DNA of 13,832 bases, taken from Fidelibacterota bacterium. Its GTDB lineage: Bacteria; Fidelibacterota; Marinisomatia; SCGC-AAA003-L08; TS1B11. The notes beneath the pieces are model-generated. The model worked only from the letters and a program-made list of their open reading frames with translations. It searched no databases and had not been told where the DNA came from. The translations under genes were made by a program, and so were the position numbers. The stretch covers positions 1-13,832 of the forward strand of contig JADFMC010000011.1 in assembly GCA_022564085.1 (NCBI GenBank), in the 5' to 3' direction. Shown in pieces: positions 1-7,046 of this stretch; the stretch's first letter is position 1; each line of letters starts with the position of its first letter.

Positions 1-243
1 ACCAAGACGGTGGAACCGGTGGATACCGATAACGTGAGTATTCATGATAACCGGTTGGAGGAGGAGAAACGTTCCGGGCAGGAAGACCAACTACAAGAGC
101 GTCGGAAGCAAAAAAAAGGGGACGTTGTGGAGTTGTCCAGTCGAGCATCGGCTGAGCATTCGAAAGAGGAAAAGTCGGAGGACGATACGGGCCATCAAGG
201 CCCCGAAACAGATGAACACCAGATCGATATCATCATTGAGTAA
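1..243 (+). CDS. C-terminal tail of an unidentified highly charged protein (5' end outside window)
   Basis: The reading frame is open from the left edge to a TAA at 241-243, so this is probably the 3' end of a gene starting upstream. A GTG at 10 could in principle start a 77-residue protein, but it has no ribosome binding site ahead of it. The visible 80 residues are almost entirely polar, rich in Glu, Lys, Asp, Arg and Gln, and look disordered or coiled. They end in a short hydrophobic tail, HQIDIIIE. There is no signal peptide, membrane segment or recognisable domain. The last 32 bases overlap the start proposed for the next gene, which suggests translational coupling. I do not recognise the family. 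Position ahead of a flagellar operon makes a motility-related role possible but unproven. Confidence 0.5.
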   Translation, partial: TKTVEPVDTDNVSIHDNRLEEEKRSGQEDQLQERRKQKKGDVVELSSRASAEHSKEEKSEDDTGHQGPETDEHQIDIIIE

Positions 244-1042
244 GATTCTATTGCTGGCCGCCATAATCGTGGGCGGGTCCGCCCAGGGCGGCTCAGGGAA
301 GTATATAGCTTTTTTCTCCGCCGAGCAGGAACATTACCGGCGGATTCTAATCGACGGCGTCGGCAACCGGCACGTAAACGTAGAGCTGGATAGTTTGGGC
401 CAGTGCGAGATCAGGATCTGGGGCGCCTCTGAAAAATCGTATGTGGGTCTGAGAAACTACAGTAAAGGCTACCTGATCCCGGTGCACATCCAAGTGGAAT
501 TCCCTGAGAAGCAGCTTATGTTGATTAAGGTTTATGGGACCCGTTTTAAGGAAGTAGTGAAATTTCGTGAGGTCGGGTCGGGCCTGTACGTCATTGACTT
601 GTACGTCCGGCGCCTACCCCAGGAGAGCATTTTTCGTGAAGAGACCATCAGTGCCTTATGGCCGGGCGGCCGGTTCCAGCCGGATGTTATCCCCGGAGGG
701 GGCGCTGCGGTACAACTGGCAGCAGCGCATAAGATAAGTTTTATTCCACCGGTATTGGCCAAACTGGCCCCCTATCGCTATGTGATTTACCGGGCTGTGT
801 TCTGGGCCGCCGCCGTATTTGCCGGCCTGTTTATCACCGGCATACCGTTGATTATTCTCATGCGGCGTCGGAGAGCTCACCGCCGGTTCGGCTCCGGGCA
901 GGGGAAGGGTGCCGACCGGCTGGATATGGCGGATGCAGCTGCGGTCCGCGCCCAGAACATGATGAAACACAATGGCGACCTCAGTTTTGAAGAGGCCACA
1001 CTGATGGCCGATTTGGAAAAAGACCCCGCTGGCCGCTCCTGA
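212..1042 (+). CDS. Single-pass membrane protein of unknown function with periplasmic domain
   Basis: The frame is open from an ATG at 44, but the first 56 codons there read as a basic, low-complexity shadow of the upstream gene. The ATG at 212 instead opens directly onto a good signal peptide: basic start, hydrophobic core at residues 12-20, and a likely cleavage after GSA at residue 24. This gives 276 residues. Residues 25-188 form a beta-rich extracytoplasmic domain, loosely like small periplasmic binding modules of the AMIN type, though I see no diagnostic motif. A hydrophobic helix at about 195-217 is followed by an Arg-rich stop-transfer stretch (RRRRAHRR) and a cytoplasmic tail of about 55 residues. 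Predicted topology is N-terminus out, C-terminus in. It sits 24 bp before the GAF sensor gene and could act with it as an input module. The family is not recognised. Confidence 0.6.
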   Translation: MNTRSISSLSKILLLAAIIVGGSAQGGSGKYIAFFSAEQEHYRRILIDGVGNRHVNVELDSLGQCEIRIWGASEKSYVGLRNYSKGYLIPVHIQVEFPEKQLMLIKVYGTRFKEVVKFREVGSGLYVIDLYVRRLPQESIFREETISALWPGGRFQPDVIPGGGAAVQLAAAHKISFIPPVLAKLAPYRYVIYRAVFWAAAVFAGLFITGIPLIILMRRRRAHRRFGSGQGKGADRLDMADAAAVRAQNMMKHNGDLSFEEATLMADLEKDPAGRS

Positions 1043-1066
1043 TCACCGCAGCCCCAAAGCGCCGGC

Positions 1067-1867
1067 ATGCTCAGACTCGATTATCTAGACCAGTTCGGCG
1101 CGCTACTGGAGAAGAGCCTCTCCAGTGACGAAACCTACGACGCAGTCCTCGAAATCCTCGCACAAGTCATCGATTACAATTCCGCCACCTTGTTTATTAA
1201 CGACCCCGTCACTAACCGGCTGGAGGTATCCCAGTCCCACGGCGAGGGCATTGTCGACCTGATCCTGGAGGTCACTTTCGAGCGGGGCGAAGGGTTGAGC
1301 GGTTGGGTGGCTTCGCAACATGACCCGGTGATTTTCTCCGCCATCCATACGGAAAACCGGGATCGCCTATTCCACTCCCTGGTTTCCATGCCTCTTTGGT
1401 CCGAGGATCGGCTGCTGGGGGTGCTCAACCTGGGACACTCCCAGTCCGGGTTCTACCGGCAGGAACATAAACCCGAATTCCAGAAATTGGCATCGCAACT
1501 CTCAATGATCGTTGAGCAGTTGCGGCTCAGGGATGAGCTTAAGGCGAAAAACAGTCGCCTTGAGGAGTTGCTGGTAGAGCTCCGGGCTGCCCAACAGGCC
1601 CTGGTGGAAAAAGAACGCCTGGCTGCCATTGGTGAAGTGGTCGTAAAGATCAAGCATGAAATCAACAACCCATTATCGATCATCATCGGATTCGTCGATC
1701 TGTTGAGCATGCAATGCCCCGAGGCACTGCCGGAATTCGCCAAGAACTTGGCCAAGATAAAGGCAGCTGCCAAGCGGATCGAGAGCCTTACCAAAGCTTT
1801 GGAGAACGTCGAATCGAGCCAGGCGGAGGAATATCACACCGGCGTTAAGATGTTGAAAATTGATTAG
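1067..1867 (+). CDS. GAF-domain protein with HisKA (DHp) segment, no ATPase domain
   Basis: This 266-residue cytoplasmic protein has a GAF-like sensory domain at about 15-150, then a coiled coil at about 155-190 (LRLRDELKAKNSRLEELLVE). A histidine-kinase dimerisation/phosphoacceptor segment follows, with H-box HEINNPL and candidate phospho-His at residue 197, then a second DHp helix to about 245. The protein stops there. The N, G1 and G2 boxes of HATPase_c are absent, and none appears in any frame of the following spacer, so this is not a simple frameshift. It cannot autophosphorylate alone. It may be phosphorylated in trans, act as a phosphotransfer or dimerisation partner, or regulate without chemistry. 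There is no clear ribosome binding site before the ATG. Its position just upstream of the sigma-54-like promoter of the flagellar operon suggests a motility role, by inference. Confidence 0.8.
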   Translation: MLRLDYLDQFGALLEKSLSSDETYDAVLEILAQVIDYNSATLFINDPVTNRLEVSQSHGEGIVDLILEVTFERGEGLSGWVASQHDPVIFSAIHTENRDRLFHSLVSMPLWSEDRLLGVLNLGHSQSGFYRQEHKPEFQKLASQLSMIVEQLRLRDELKAKNSRLEELLVELRAAQQALVEKERLAAIGEVVVKIKHEINNPLSIIIGFVDLLSMQCPEALPEFAKNLAKIKAAAKRIESLTKALENVESSQAEEYHTGVKMLKID

Positions 1868-1938
1868 CCCAAAGCTGCCTGTAAGGGAAAAAACTACCAC
1901 CTGGGATTTAATTAGAGTATCCCTCCCTGACCCGGTAC

Positions 1939-1949
1939 GGAGGCCCTCC
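1939..1949. promoter_or_regulatory. Short GC-rich palindrome upstream of flgF promoter
   Basis: GGAGG-C-CCTCC is a perfect inverted repeat with 5-bp arms, centred about 97 bp upstream of the -24 element of the candidate sigma-54 promoter. That distance suits an enhancer site for a sigma-54 activator, but a palindrome this short occurs often by chance in GC-rich DNA. It is not followed by a T tract, so it is unlikely to be a terminator. Confidence 0.2.
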
Positions 1950-2038
1950 AGCCGGCGCTACCAGAATTACCCTTCTAATACCCTTTCTCCTCTGAAAACG
2001 TTCCGCTTGCAGCCATCAAACCAGTCCTGTCACCGGGT

Positions 2039-2055
2039 TTGGCACGGCATTTGAA
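2039..2055 (+). promoter_or_regulatory. Candidate sigma-54 (RpoN) promoter of the flgF operon
   Basis: TTGGCACGgcatTTGAA matches the -24/-12 consensus TTGGCACG-N4-TTGCA at every defined base except one: A instead of C in the -12 GC. Spacing between the elements is exact. The predicted transcription start is near 2066, leaving a leader of about 27 nt before the flgF ATG at 2093. Hook and rod genes are sigma-54-dependent in many polarly flagellated bacteria, so position and family knowledge agree. The -12 mismatch lowers certainty. Confidence 0.5.
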
Positions 2056-2092
2056 CCAATATTGCCCAGCGACATGAAATTGTGGAGTAACC

Positions 2093-2806
2093 ATGGATTT
2101 TAATCTCGGCAGAATCGCCCGAAATATGACCAGGAACCTGTTAGGCACGGATATTATCGCCAACAACCTGGCTAATATCAGCACCACCGGTTTTAAAAAG
2201 GACGCCGCCTTTACCGACTGGTATATGGAGGCCGTCCAACAGGGCGCCTCTAAGAGCTATACCAACTTTTCCCAAGGGGAAATGATTCACACTGAAAATT
2301 CCCTGGATTTTGCCATCACCGGTGCCGGCTTTTTTGTGGTCCAGACCGAATTGGGCCTGGCCGTCACCCGTAACGGACATTTCCAAGTCGATGCCCAGGG
2401 TCTGCTGGAAACAGCCGCGGGCGAGCTGGTGCTGGGCGAGCATGGACCGATGTCAATTATTGCCAGCGGTGATACTCCCGGACAGGTGCTGGTGACCCGG
2501 CGGGGAGAGGTATATGTGGATGATGTTTTTATTGATAACCTGGCAATAGCCCAGGTACCCGATCTCCAGGCACTGGAGAAAATCGGTTCCAATCTGTTCA
2601 AGATCGGGAATGATATCCTGATGAACCAGATGGACCAGGAACTGATCGATATCCGCCAGGGGATGCTGGAAGGGTCGAATGTCTTGCCGGTGGTGGAGAT
2701 GGTAACCATGATCGACCTGCAACGTAATTATGAATCGACTCAACGGGTGGTCAAAGCCATGGACCAGATTCTGGGGCGGGCCATTCAGTTGGGTGAGTAC
2801 CGCTAA
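2093..2806 (+). CDS. flgF: Flagellar basal-body proximal rod protein FlgF
   Basis: The 237-residue protein is of normal length for FlgF, a rod component exported by the flagellar type III system. It carries the N-terminal rod/hook motif at residues 20-36 (DIIANNLANISTTGFKK). The central flgE/F/G-like part includes LDFAITGAGFFVVQT and VTRNGHFQVDAQG. The C-terminal signature covers the last 45 residues (EGSNVLPVVEMVTMIDLQRNYESTQRVV). It lies immediately before flgG, which is more canonical, and the shorter, more divergent sequence supports FlgF over FlgG. The ATG is preceded by GTGGAG at 2082-2087. As first gene after the sigma-54-like promoter it probably leads the operon. No signal peptide is present, as expected. 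Confidence 0.92.
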   Translation: MDFNLGRIARNMTRNLLGTDIIANNLANISTTGFKKDAAFTDWYMEAVQQGASKSYTNFSQGEMIHTENSLDFAITGAGFFVVQTELGLAVTRNGHFQVDAQGLLETAAGELVLGEHGPMSIIASGDTPGQVLVTRRGEVYVDDVFIDNLAIAQVPDLQALEKIGSNLFKIGNDILMNQMDQELIDIRQGMLEGSNVLPVVEMVTMIDLQRNYESTQRVVKAMDQILGRAIQLGEYR

Positions 2807-2811
2807 GGAGG
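2805..2811 (+). promoter_or_regulatory. Strong ribosome binding site of flgG
   Basis: AAGGAGG is a full Shine-Dalgarno match 4 nt before the flgG ATG. Its first two bases belong to the flgF stop codon, so flgF and flgG translation are likely coupled. Confidence 0.7.
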
Positions 2812-2815
2812 ATTT

Positions 2816-3604
2816 ATGATCCGCTCATTGAGAACCGCTGCTCTGGGCATGGGTGCCCAACAGCTACAATTGGACGTGATCGCCAATAACCTGGCGAACA
2901 TCAATACCACCGGCTTTAAGCGCAGTTCGGTGGAATTTCAGGATGTGCTTTATGAAACTATCGTATCGGGCGCCGGCGGCGGTGGTCTGGGAGCGGAAAA
3001 GCCTGCTGTGATCCAGATTGGCCATGGCAACCGGGCTGTTTCCACCTTCCGCACTTTCGCCCAGGGGACCATTACCGATACCGGCAACCCCCTGGATATG
3101 GCCATCGACGGAGACGGCTTCTTCCAGGTGCTGCGGCCGGATGGGAGCTTCACCTATACCCGGGACGGGTCCTTCCATCTTAACTCCGATGGGTTCATTG
3201 TCAATTCCTCCGGCTTAAGGTTGGCTTCGGAGATCAGTTTGCCGCCCGAATCAGATAGTGTCAGCATCGGCGAGAATGGAATCATTGAAGTGCTGCTATC
3301 CGGTGAGATCACCCCTAGCGAGCTCGGCCAGATCGAGTTGGCCAAGTTTGTCAACCCGGCGGGACTGCTGGCCATTGGCGGAAATATGTATGAGGAGACC
3401 GTAGCATCCGGGCCACCTTCCATCGGCTTCGCCTCGGATGCGGGCTTTGGCCGCACCCTCCAGGGTTTCCTGGAAAAATCCAACGTGGACGTTGTCCAGG
3501 AGATGATCAATATGATCATCGCTCAACGGGCGTACGAAATCAATTCCAAGGCAGTCAAAACCGCCGACGAGATGCTGGCCGTAGCCAACAACATCAGACG
3601 ATGA
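2816..3604 (+). CDS. flgG: Flagellar basal-body distal rod protein FlgG
   Basis: The 262 residues match the usual FlgG length (about 260). The N-terminus MIRSLRTAALGMGAQQLQLDVIANNLANINTTGFKRS is near-invariant in the family. The middle has PLDMAIDGDGFFQV and FTYTRDGSFHLNSDG, and the C-terminus (EKSNVDVVQEMINMIIAQRAYEINSKAVKTADEML) is the classic polymerisation helix. FlgG subunits build the distal rod, which crosses the periplasm inside the P and L rings and joins the hook. The stop TGA overlaps the flgA ATG as ATGA at 3601-3604, so coupling to flgA is expected. Nothing is unusual in the sequence. Confidence 0.97.
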   Translation: MIRSLRTAALGMGAQQLQLDVIANNLANINTTGFKRSSVEFQDVLYETIVSGAGGGGLGAEKPAVIQIGHGNRAVSTFRTFAQGTITDTGNPLDMAIDGDGFFQVLRPDGSFTYTRDGSFHLNSDGFIVNSSGLRLASEISLPPESDSVSIGENGIIEVLLSGEITPSELGQIELAKFVNPAGLLAIGGNMYEETVASGPPSIGFASDAGFGRTLQGFLEKSNVDVVQEMINMIIAQRAYEINSKAVKTADEMLAVANNIRR

Positions 3605-4347
3605 TCTCTGTCCGGACAGCTCCATCCTCATTTATCATGGCGGTCCAGATGGGTCTGTTGGCAGTGGCCTTAACTATCCCATCAGGTCTAATGTCGGCCG
3701 GGTCCTCCCGTGAGACCTTCAATAGCCGGCTGGAGGCCGCTCTCAGGGATCATGTTATGGGAGGATTGCGCCATGCTAATCTGTCCGGAGAGGTAGCCGC
3801 GGTACAGTTGCCCGCCAACTTGGGAGCATTTCCTCGCGACGCCGGTATCCGGCCGTTGCGATCCTTTTTGCCCGATAAGGCCGCCGGGCGCTATATCATT
3901 CCAATGGAAATCTCACCGCCGGGAGAACGGCCCGTGCGGATCTATCCCGCCGTAGAGACCGTAGCCCTGGTATATGGCTGGGAGGCCCAGCTGCCGCTGA
4001 AACGGGGTGATTCGCTGGACCCCAAACTGTTCAAGCGCACTACCGCCCGGGTGCGCCGGCGCGAGCGGGACTATTATACCGCTGCCAGTTTGCCTGAGGG
4101 CTACCAGATTTGCGCCCGGCTCGCTCCGGGAGAGATGCTACGGTATCATCATATCGAGCAGGCGCCGGCTGTCAAGCGGGGAGAGGATGTAACCATTTAC
4201 TACCAACTGAACAGCATTACCCTGATATCACCGGGAAAGGCTCGCCGTCGCGGCCAAATCGGAGACATTATCCCGGTCATCGCGGCGGTAACTGGCAAGC
4301 GGCTCTACGGTCGCCTGACGGCGCCGGGCATTATAGTAGTGGAGTGA
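3601..4347 (+). CDS. flgA: Flagellar P-ring assembly chaperone FlgA
   Basis: FlgA is a periplasmic chaperone that helps FlgI form the P ring. The 248-residue product has a Sec signal peptide (hydrophobic core about 12-29, likely cleavage after MSA at residue 33). It has a weakly conserved N-terminal domain to about 118. The C-terminal SAF-type half includes RRRERDYYTAASLPEGYQ, the Arg/Gly-rich LAPGEMLRYHHIEQAPAVKRGEDV, and the ending GQIGDIIPVIAAVTGKRLYGRLTAPGIIVV, which resembles the canonical N.xSGK.l.g.V.g.g.V.V close. Sequence conservation is modest, as is usual for FlgA, and the call rests partly on its place between flgG and flgH. The start overlaps the flgG stop by 4 bp with no separate ribosome binding site, so translation is probably coupled. 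Confidence 0.85.
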   Translation: MISVRTAPSSFIMAVQMGLLAVALTIPSGLMSAGSSRETFNSRLEAALRDHVMGGLRHANLSGEVAAVQLPANLGAFPRDAGIRPLRSFLPDKAAGRYIIPMEISPPGERPVRIYPAVETVALVYGWEAQLPLKRGDSLDPKLFKRTTARVRRRERDYYTAASLPEGYQICARLAPGEMLRYHHIEQAPAVKRGEDVTIYYQLNSITLISPGKARRRGQIGDIIPVIAAVTGKRLYGRLTAPGIIVVE

Positions 4348-4351
4348 ATTT

Positions 4352-5014
4352 ATGAAGAATTTCAACAGATTTCTATCCCTGGGGTGGATCCTCCTCGCCG
4401 GGTTGGGGATTGGCACCGCGGTCCAGGCCCAGGATGGTCCCCCGACGCTGTTCGCCGACCATAAAGCCCGCCGTTTGGGAGATATGGTAACCATACTTGT
4501 GCAAGAGACCACCAATGCCCGGCGGGAATCCCAATCTAAACAGAACGATAATAACAGGGTGAACGTGGAGGGTGGAGTCGACGGAAACCTGTTGCGGTTC
4601 CTACCCGTTTTCGGATTGCGATCCACCCTGAAGACCAACTCGGAATCCAGGGAAGGGACTTCCCAGCGCGATCAGATCACCGGCCGGATCGCAGCGGTAA
4701 TTACCGAGGTATCCGCGGCCGGCCTATATACCATCAGCGGTTCGAAACTGATCAACATTAACGGCGAGCGCAACCTGATGACTATCAAGGGTCAGATCAG
4801 ATCCAGGGATATCAACAGCGATAACACCATCTTCTCCTACAACATTGTAGATACTAAGATCTACTATAGCAAAGCCGGCCTGTCCGGCAAATATGTAAAG
4901 CGTGGCTCTATCCCCCGGTTGGCCAACCTGATAATGGGTGGCGCGGGATTGGCCCTCATCGGCTATGTGGGCGGTATCAGCGCCTTGGCCATAATCAGGA
5001 GTTTTGCATTATAA
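4352..5014 (+). CDS. flgH: Flagellar L-ring protein FlgH (no lipobox, hydrophobic C-terminus)
   Basis: FlgH forms the outer-membrane L ring. The 220-residue protein has the core family sequence: LFADHKARRLGDMVTILVQETTNA at about 30-53, then the Asn/Gly-rich region, GRIAAVITEVSAAGLYTISGSKLININGERNLMTIKGQIRSRDI, and the NIVDTKIYYSKAGL stretch before the C-terminus. Two things are odd. FlgH is normally a lipoprotein, but this one contains no cysteine at all. Its leader ends in AVQA-Q, a signal peptidase I site, instead of a lipobox. The usual short aromatic C-terminus is replaced by a hydrophobic stretch of about 32 residues (189-220). GGAG at 4341-4344 gives a good ribosome binding site 7 nt before the ATG. 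The stop overlaps flgI by one base. Confidence 0.92.
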   Translation: MKNFNRFLSLGWILLAGLGIGTAVQAQDGPPTLFADHKARRLGDMVTILVQETTNARRESQSKQNDNNRVNVEGGVDGNLLRFLPVFGLRSTLKTNSESREGTSQRDQITGRIAAVITEVSAAGLYTISGSKLININGERNLMTIKGQIRSRDINSDNTIFSYNIVDTKIYYSKAGLSGKYVKRGSIPRLANLIMGGAGLALIGYVGGISALAIIRSFAL

Positions 5015-6141
5015 TGAATCGTTTGAAATACCTACTTTTAATCCTGGCACTGGGTCTGCAACAGCTGCCGGCTCAGGCTATCAGCCGCATTAAAGACATC
5101 ACCACCTACCGCAATGTAAGGCAGGTGGCGTTGGTCGGTTACGGCCTGGTGGTGGGCCTGAACGGTACCGGCGACCGGGCTCTGGGCAACCGTGGGACGC
5201 TCTTCACGGTGCAGAGTATTGCCAATATGCTGGAAGAGTTCGGCCTGACCGTTAACAGCAAATTTATGCGCACCCGGAATGTGGCGGCCGTGATGGTTAC
5301 CGCCAACACCCCCCGGTTCGGGAAATTGGGGGCCACCTTCGATGTGAACGTCTCTTCCCTGGGAGACGCCAGCAGCCTGGAGAACGGGCTTCTGCTCATG
5401 ACGCCCCTACGTGATGCCCGCGGTGTCTATTACGGCCTATCTCAGGGTCCCTTGTCGGTGGGCGGCTATAACATCACCACCCTGGGAGGCGAACGGCTAC
5501 GGCGGAATTACGCCCTGGTGGGACGGGTACCCGGTGGGGCCACCCTGGAGCGCCCGGTGCTGGGCAGCACCCTGCAGCTGGACCAGCCGTTGGAATTGCT
5601 GTTGAAAGAACCCAGTTATACCACGGCCACCCGGATCGCGGAGGCCATCAATATTTTTTCACCGGCGGTGGAGCCGCTGGCCCGCACTTTGGATGCCTCG
5701 GTGGTGCAGATCAGCTTCCCCGCGGCCTTGACCCAGTCTTACGAGTTGGTCTCGTTTGTGGCCAGCATCGAAACCTTGACTGTAGTTCAGGATGTGGATG
5801 CCCGGGTAGTGATAAATGAGCGCACCGGGACTGTGGTGGTAGGAGGCAACGTGACTATCGGCGAGGTGATGATATCCCATGGCTCGTTACAGATCCATAC
5901 CACTACCACGCCCTATTTCTCCCAACCCACCTCTTTTAGCGGCGGCCAGACCATTTTCGTGCCCATCAGCCAGACCACGGTCACCGAAGAAGCAGGTGAG
6001 GCGGCGATCCTATCAGCGGCCACCGTGGCCGAGTTGGCAGCGGCGCTCAATGACATGGGCTTCAAGCCCCGGGATGTGATCGCCGTGTTCCAGGCTATCA
6101 AAGAAGCCGGTGCTCTTAACGCCAAATTGATCATAATGTAG
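5014..6141 (+). CDS. flgI: Flagellar P-ring protein FlgI
   Basis: FlgI forms the periplasmic P ring around the distal rod. The 375-residue precursor has a signal peptide (cleavage likely after PAQA at residue 22). The mature N-terminus ISRIKDITTYRNVRQ runs into the invariant LVGYGLVVGLNGTGD. Further family signatures are RTRNVAAVMVTANTPRF with the following DVNVSSLGDASSL, the LLMTPLRDARGVYYGLSQGPL region, the VDARVVINERTGTVVVGG motif, and a C-terminus ending DVIAVFQAIKEAGALNAKL. Length is close to the usual 365-370. The ATG overlaps the flgH TAA (TAATG, 5012-5016), and AGGAG at 4997-5001 lies upstream. This is one of the least ambiguous genes in the window. Confidence 0.97.
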   Translation: MNRLKYLLLILALGLQQLPAQAISRIKDITTYRNVRQVALVGYGLVVGLNGTGDRALGNRGTLFTVQSIANMLEEFGLTVNSKFMRTRNVAAVMVTANTPRFGKLGATFDVNVSSLGDASSLENGLLLMTPLRDARGVYYGLSQGPLSVGGYNITTLGGERLRRNYALVGRVPGGATLERPVLGSTLQLDQPLELLLKEPSYTTATRIAEAINIFSPAVEPLARTLDASVVQISFPAALTQSYELVSFVASIETLTVVQDVDARVVINERTGTVVVGGNVTIGEVMISHGSLQIHTTTTPYFSQPTSFSGGQTIFVPISQTTVTEEAGEAAILSAATVAELAAALNDMGFKPRDVIAVFQAIKEAGALNAKLIIM

Positions 6142-6150
6142 GGATAGCTA

Positions 6151-6549
6151 ATGCCCGTACAAGGTCTCGGACCAAAACAGATCCCACTCCCGGCCAGCGA
6201 GGGTCCCCAGGCCCTTGATGAACGCCGAGCTGTCATCAAGGACCAGAGAATACACAAGGTGGCCCGCGATTTCGAATCAATTTTCTTAAGCCAGCTGGTC
6301 CGGGCCATGGGAAAAACCATCCCGGAAGGTTCCATGACCACCGGCGGCATGGCCGACCTGATGTTCGACCAGGTTATGGGGCAAGCATTGTCTGAGGGGG
6401 GCGGTATCGGCCTGGCGAAAATAATTTACCGGGACCTGCTGTCTAAAGATGTTTCGGATAACTCCGAGAAAGGTGATATAGCCACAATGCAGAACCTGAT
6501 TATGCCCGCCCAGAGAAAGGGAATCGATGTCAAATCGTCCAGCGAATGA
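6151..6549 (+). CDS. flgJ: Rod-binding protein FlgJ, scaffold domain only
   Basis: This 132-residue protein corresponds to the N-terminal rod-cap/scaffold domain of FlgJ. Residues 26-95 carry the family pattern: KVARDFESIFLSQLVRAMGKT, then MADLMFDQVMGQALSEGGGIGLAKIIY. The C-terminal muramidase (glucosaminidase) domain found in gammaproteobacterial FlgJ is missing, as is common outside that group, so peptidoglycan opening must be done by a separate enzyme not seen here. The last 30 or so residues are polar and unstructured. No signal peptide is present, consistent with export by the flagellar type III apparatus. The 3' end overlaps flgN by 23 bp. Confidence 0.9.
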   Translation: MPVQGLGPKQIPLPASEGPQALDERRAVIKDQRIHKVARDFESIFLSQLVRAMGKTIPEGSMTTGGMADLMFDQVMGQALSEGGGIGLAKIIYRDLLSKDVSDNSEKGDIATMQNLIMPAQRKGIDVKSSSE

Positions 6550-7045
6550 TCGGCTGATCGCCCGACTGATCACTGTCCTCTCGGAAGAGATGCAGATGTA
6601 CAACGCGTTGTTGTTGGCCTTGCGGGAGAAGCAGACCAGTATTATCGAGGGTAAAGTGCATGAATTGCAGGAGTCGGTCCACAAGGAGCAGACCATCCTG
6701 AACCGCACCAAGGCGGTGGCGGCCAGCCGGGAAGAATCCTTCCAGGCAGTCAGCGCGGCCCTGAGCGGGGAAGAGGAGATCCGCACCCTGAGCCAGTTGA
6801 TCCAGGTGGTGGAATCGTCATACGCCGAGCGTCTCTCGGACATCCATAGCTCCCTGCAGCAAATCCATCAGCAGGTGATGCTGACCAACGAGGAAAATCG
6901 TTACCTGCTGAACTACTCTATAAATTTCGTTCGGGACGCCGCCCGTGAACTGGTGCGCTCCTCCGACCAGTTCCCGGTCTACTCCGCGACCGGTACCGGT
7001 CAGGAAGGCCCCATGGGCTCGCGTCTGATCGAGGGGAAGGTGTGA
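6527..7045 (+). CDS. flgN: FlgN-like export chaperone for FlgK and FlgL
   Basis: The 172-residue protein is nearly all alpha-helical, with a long heptad-like helix (LIARLITVLSEEMQMYNALLLALREKQTSIIEGKVHEL) typical of FlgN. FlgN is the cytoplasmic chaperone that binds the C-termini of the hook-filament junction proteins FlgK and FlgL and delivers them to the export gate. Length is slightly above the usual 140-160. The sequence family is weakly conserved, so the immediate position before flgK and flgL adds much of the weight. The start lies inside flgJ, with AAAGGG at 6516-6521 as ribosome binding site. No flgM gene is found beside it, although flgM often neighbours flgN. Confidence 0.85.
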   Translation: MSNRPANDRLIARLITVLSEEMQMYNALLLALREKQTSIIEGKVHELQESVHKEQTILNRTKAVAASREESFQAVSAALSGEEEIRTLSQLIQVVESSYAERLSDIHSSLQQIHQQVMLTNEENRYLLNYSINFVRDAARELVRSSDQFPVYSATGTGQEGPMGSRLIEGKV

Positions 7046-7046
7046 T

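Noticed and set aside
44..211. N-terminal extension of the membrane protein from the ATG at 44
   Set aside because: It is the shifted reading of a charged coding region, strongly basic, and it would bury an otherwise clean signal peptide. The start at 212 is preferred.
1868..2092. Possible frameshifted ATPase domain of the GAF-DHp protein
   Set aside because: Only about 225 bp are available, against the roughly 330 bp needed. No N, G1 or G2 box is visible in any frame, and the region looks like a promoter spacer.
5913..6843. Long minus-strand open frames (5913-6350 and 6286-6843)
   Set aside because: They run antisense across flgI, flgJ and flgN, whose protein signatures are clear. Long antisense frames are expected in this base composition, and their translations resemble no family.
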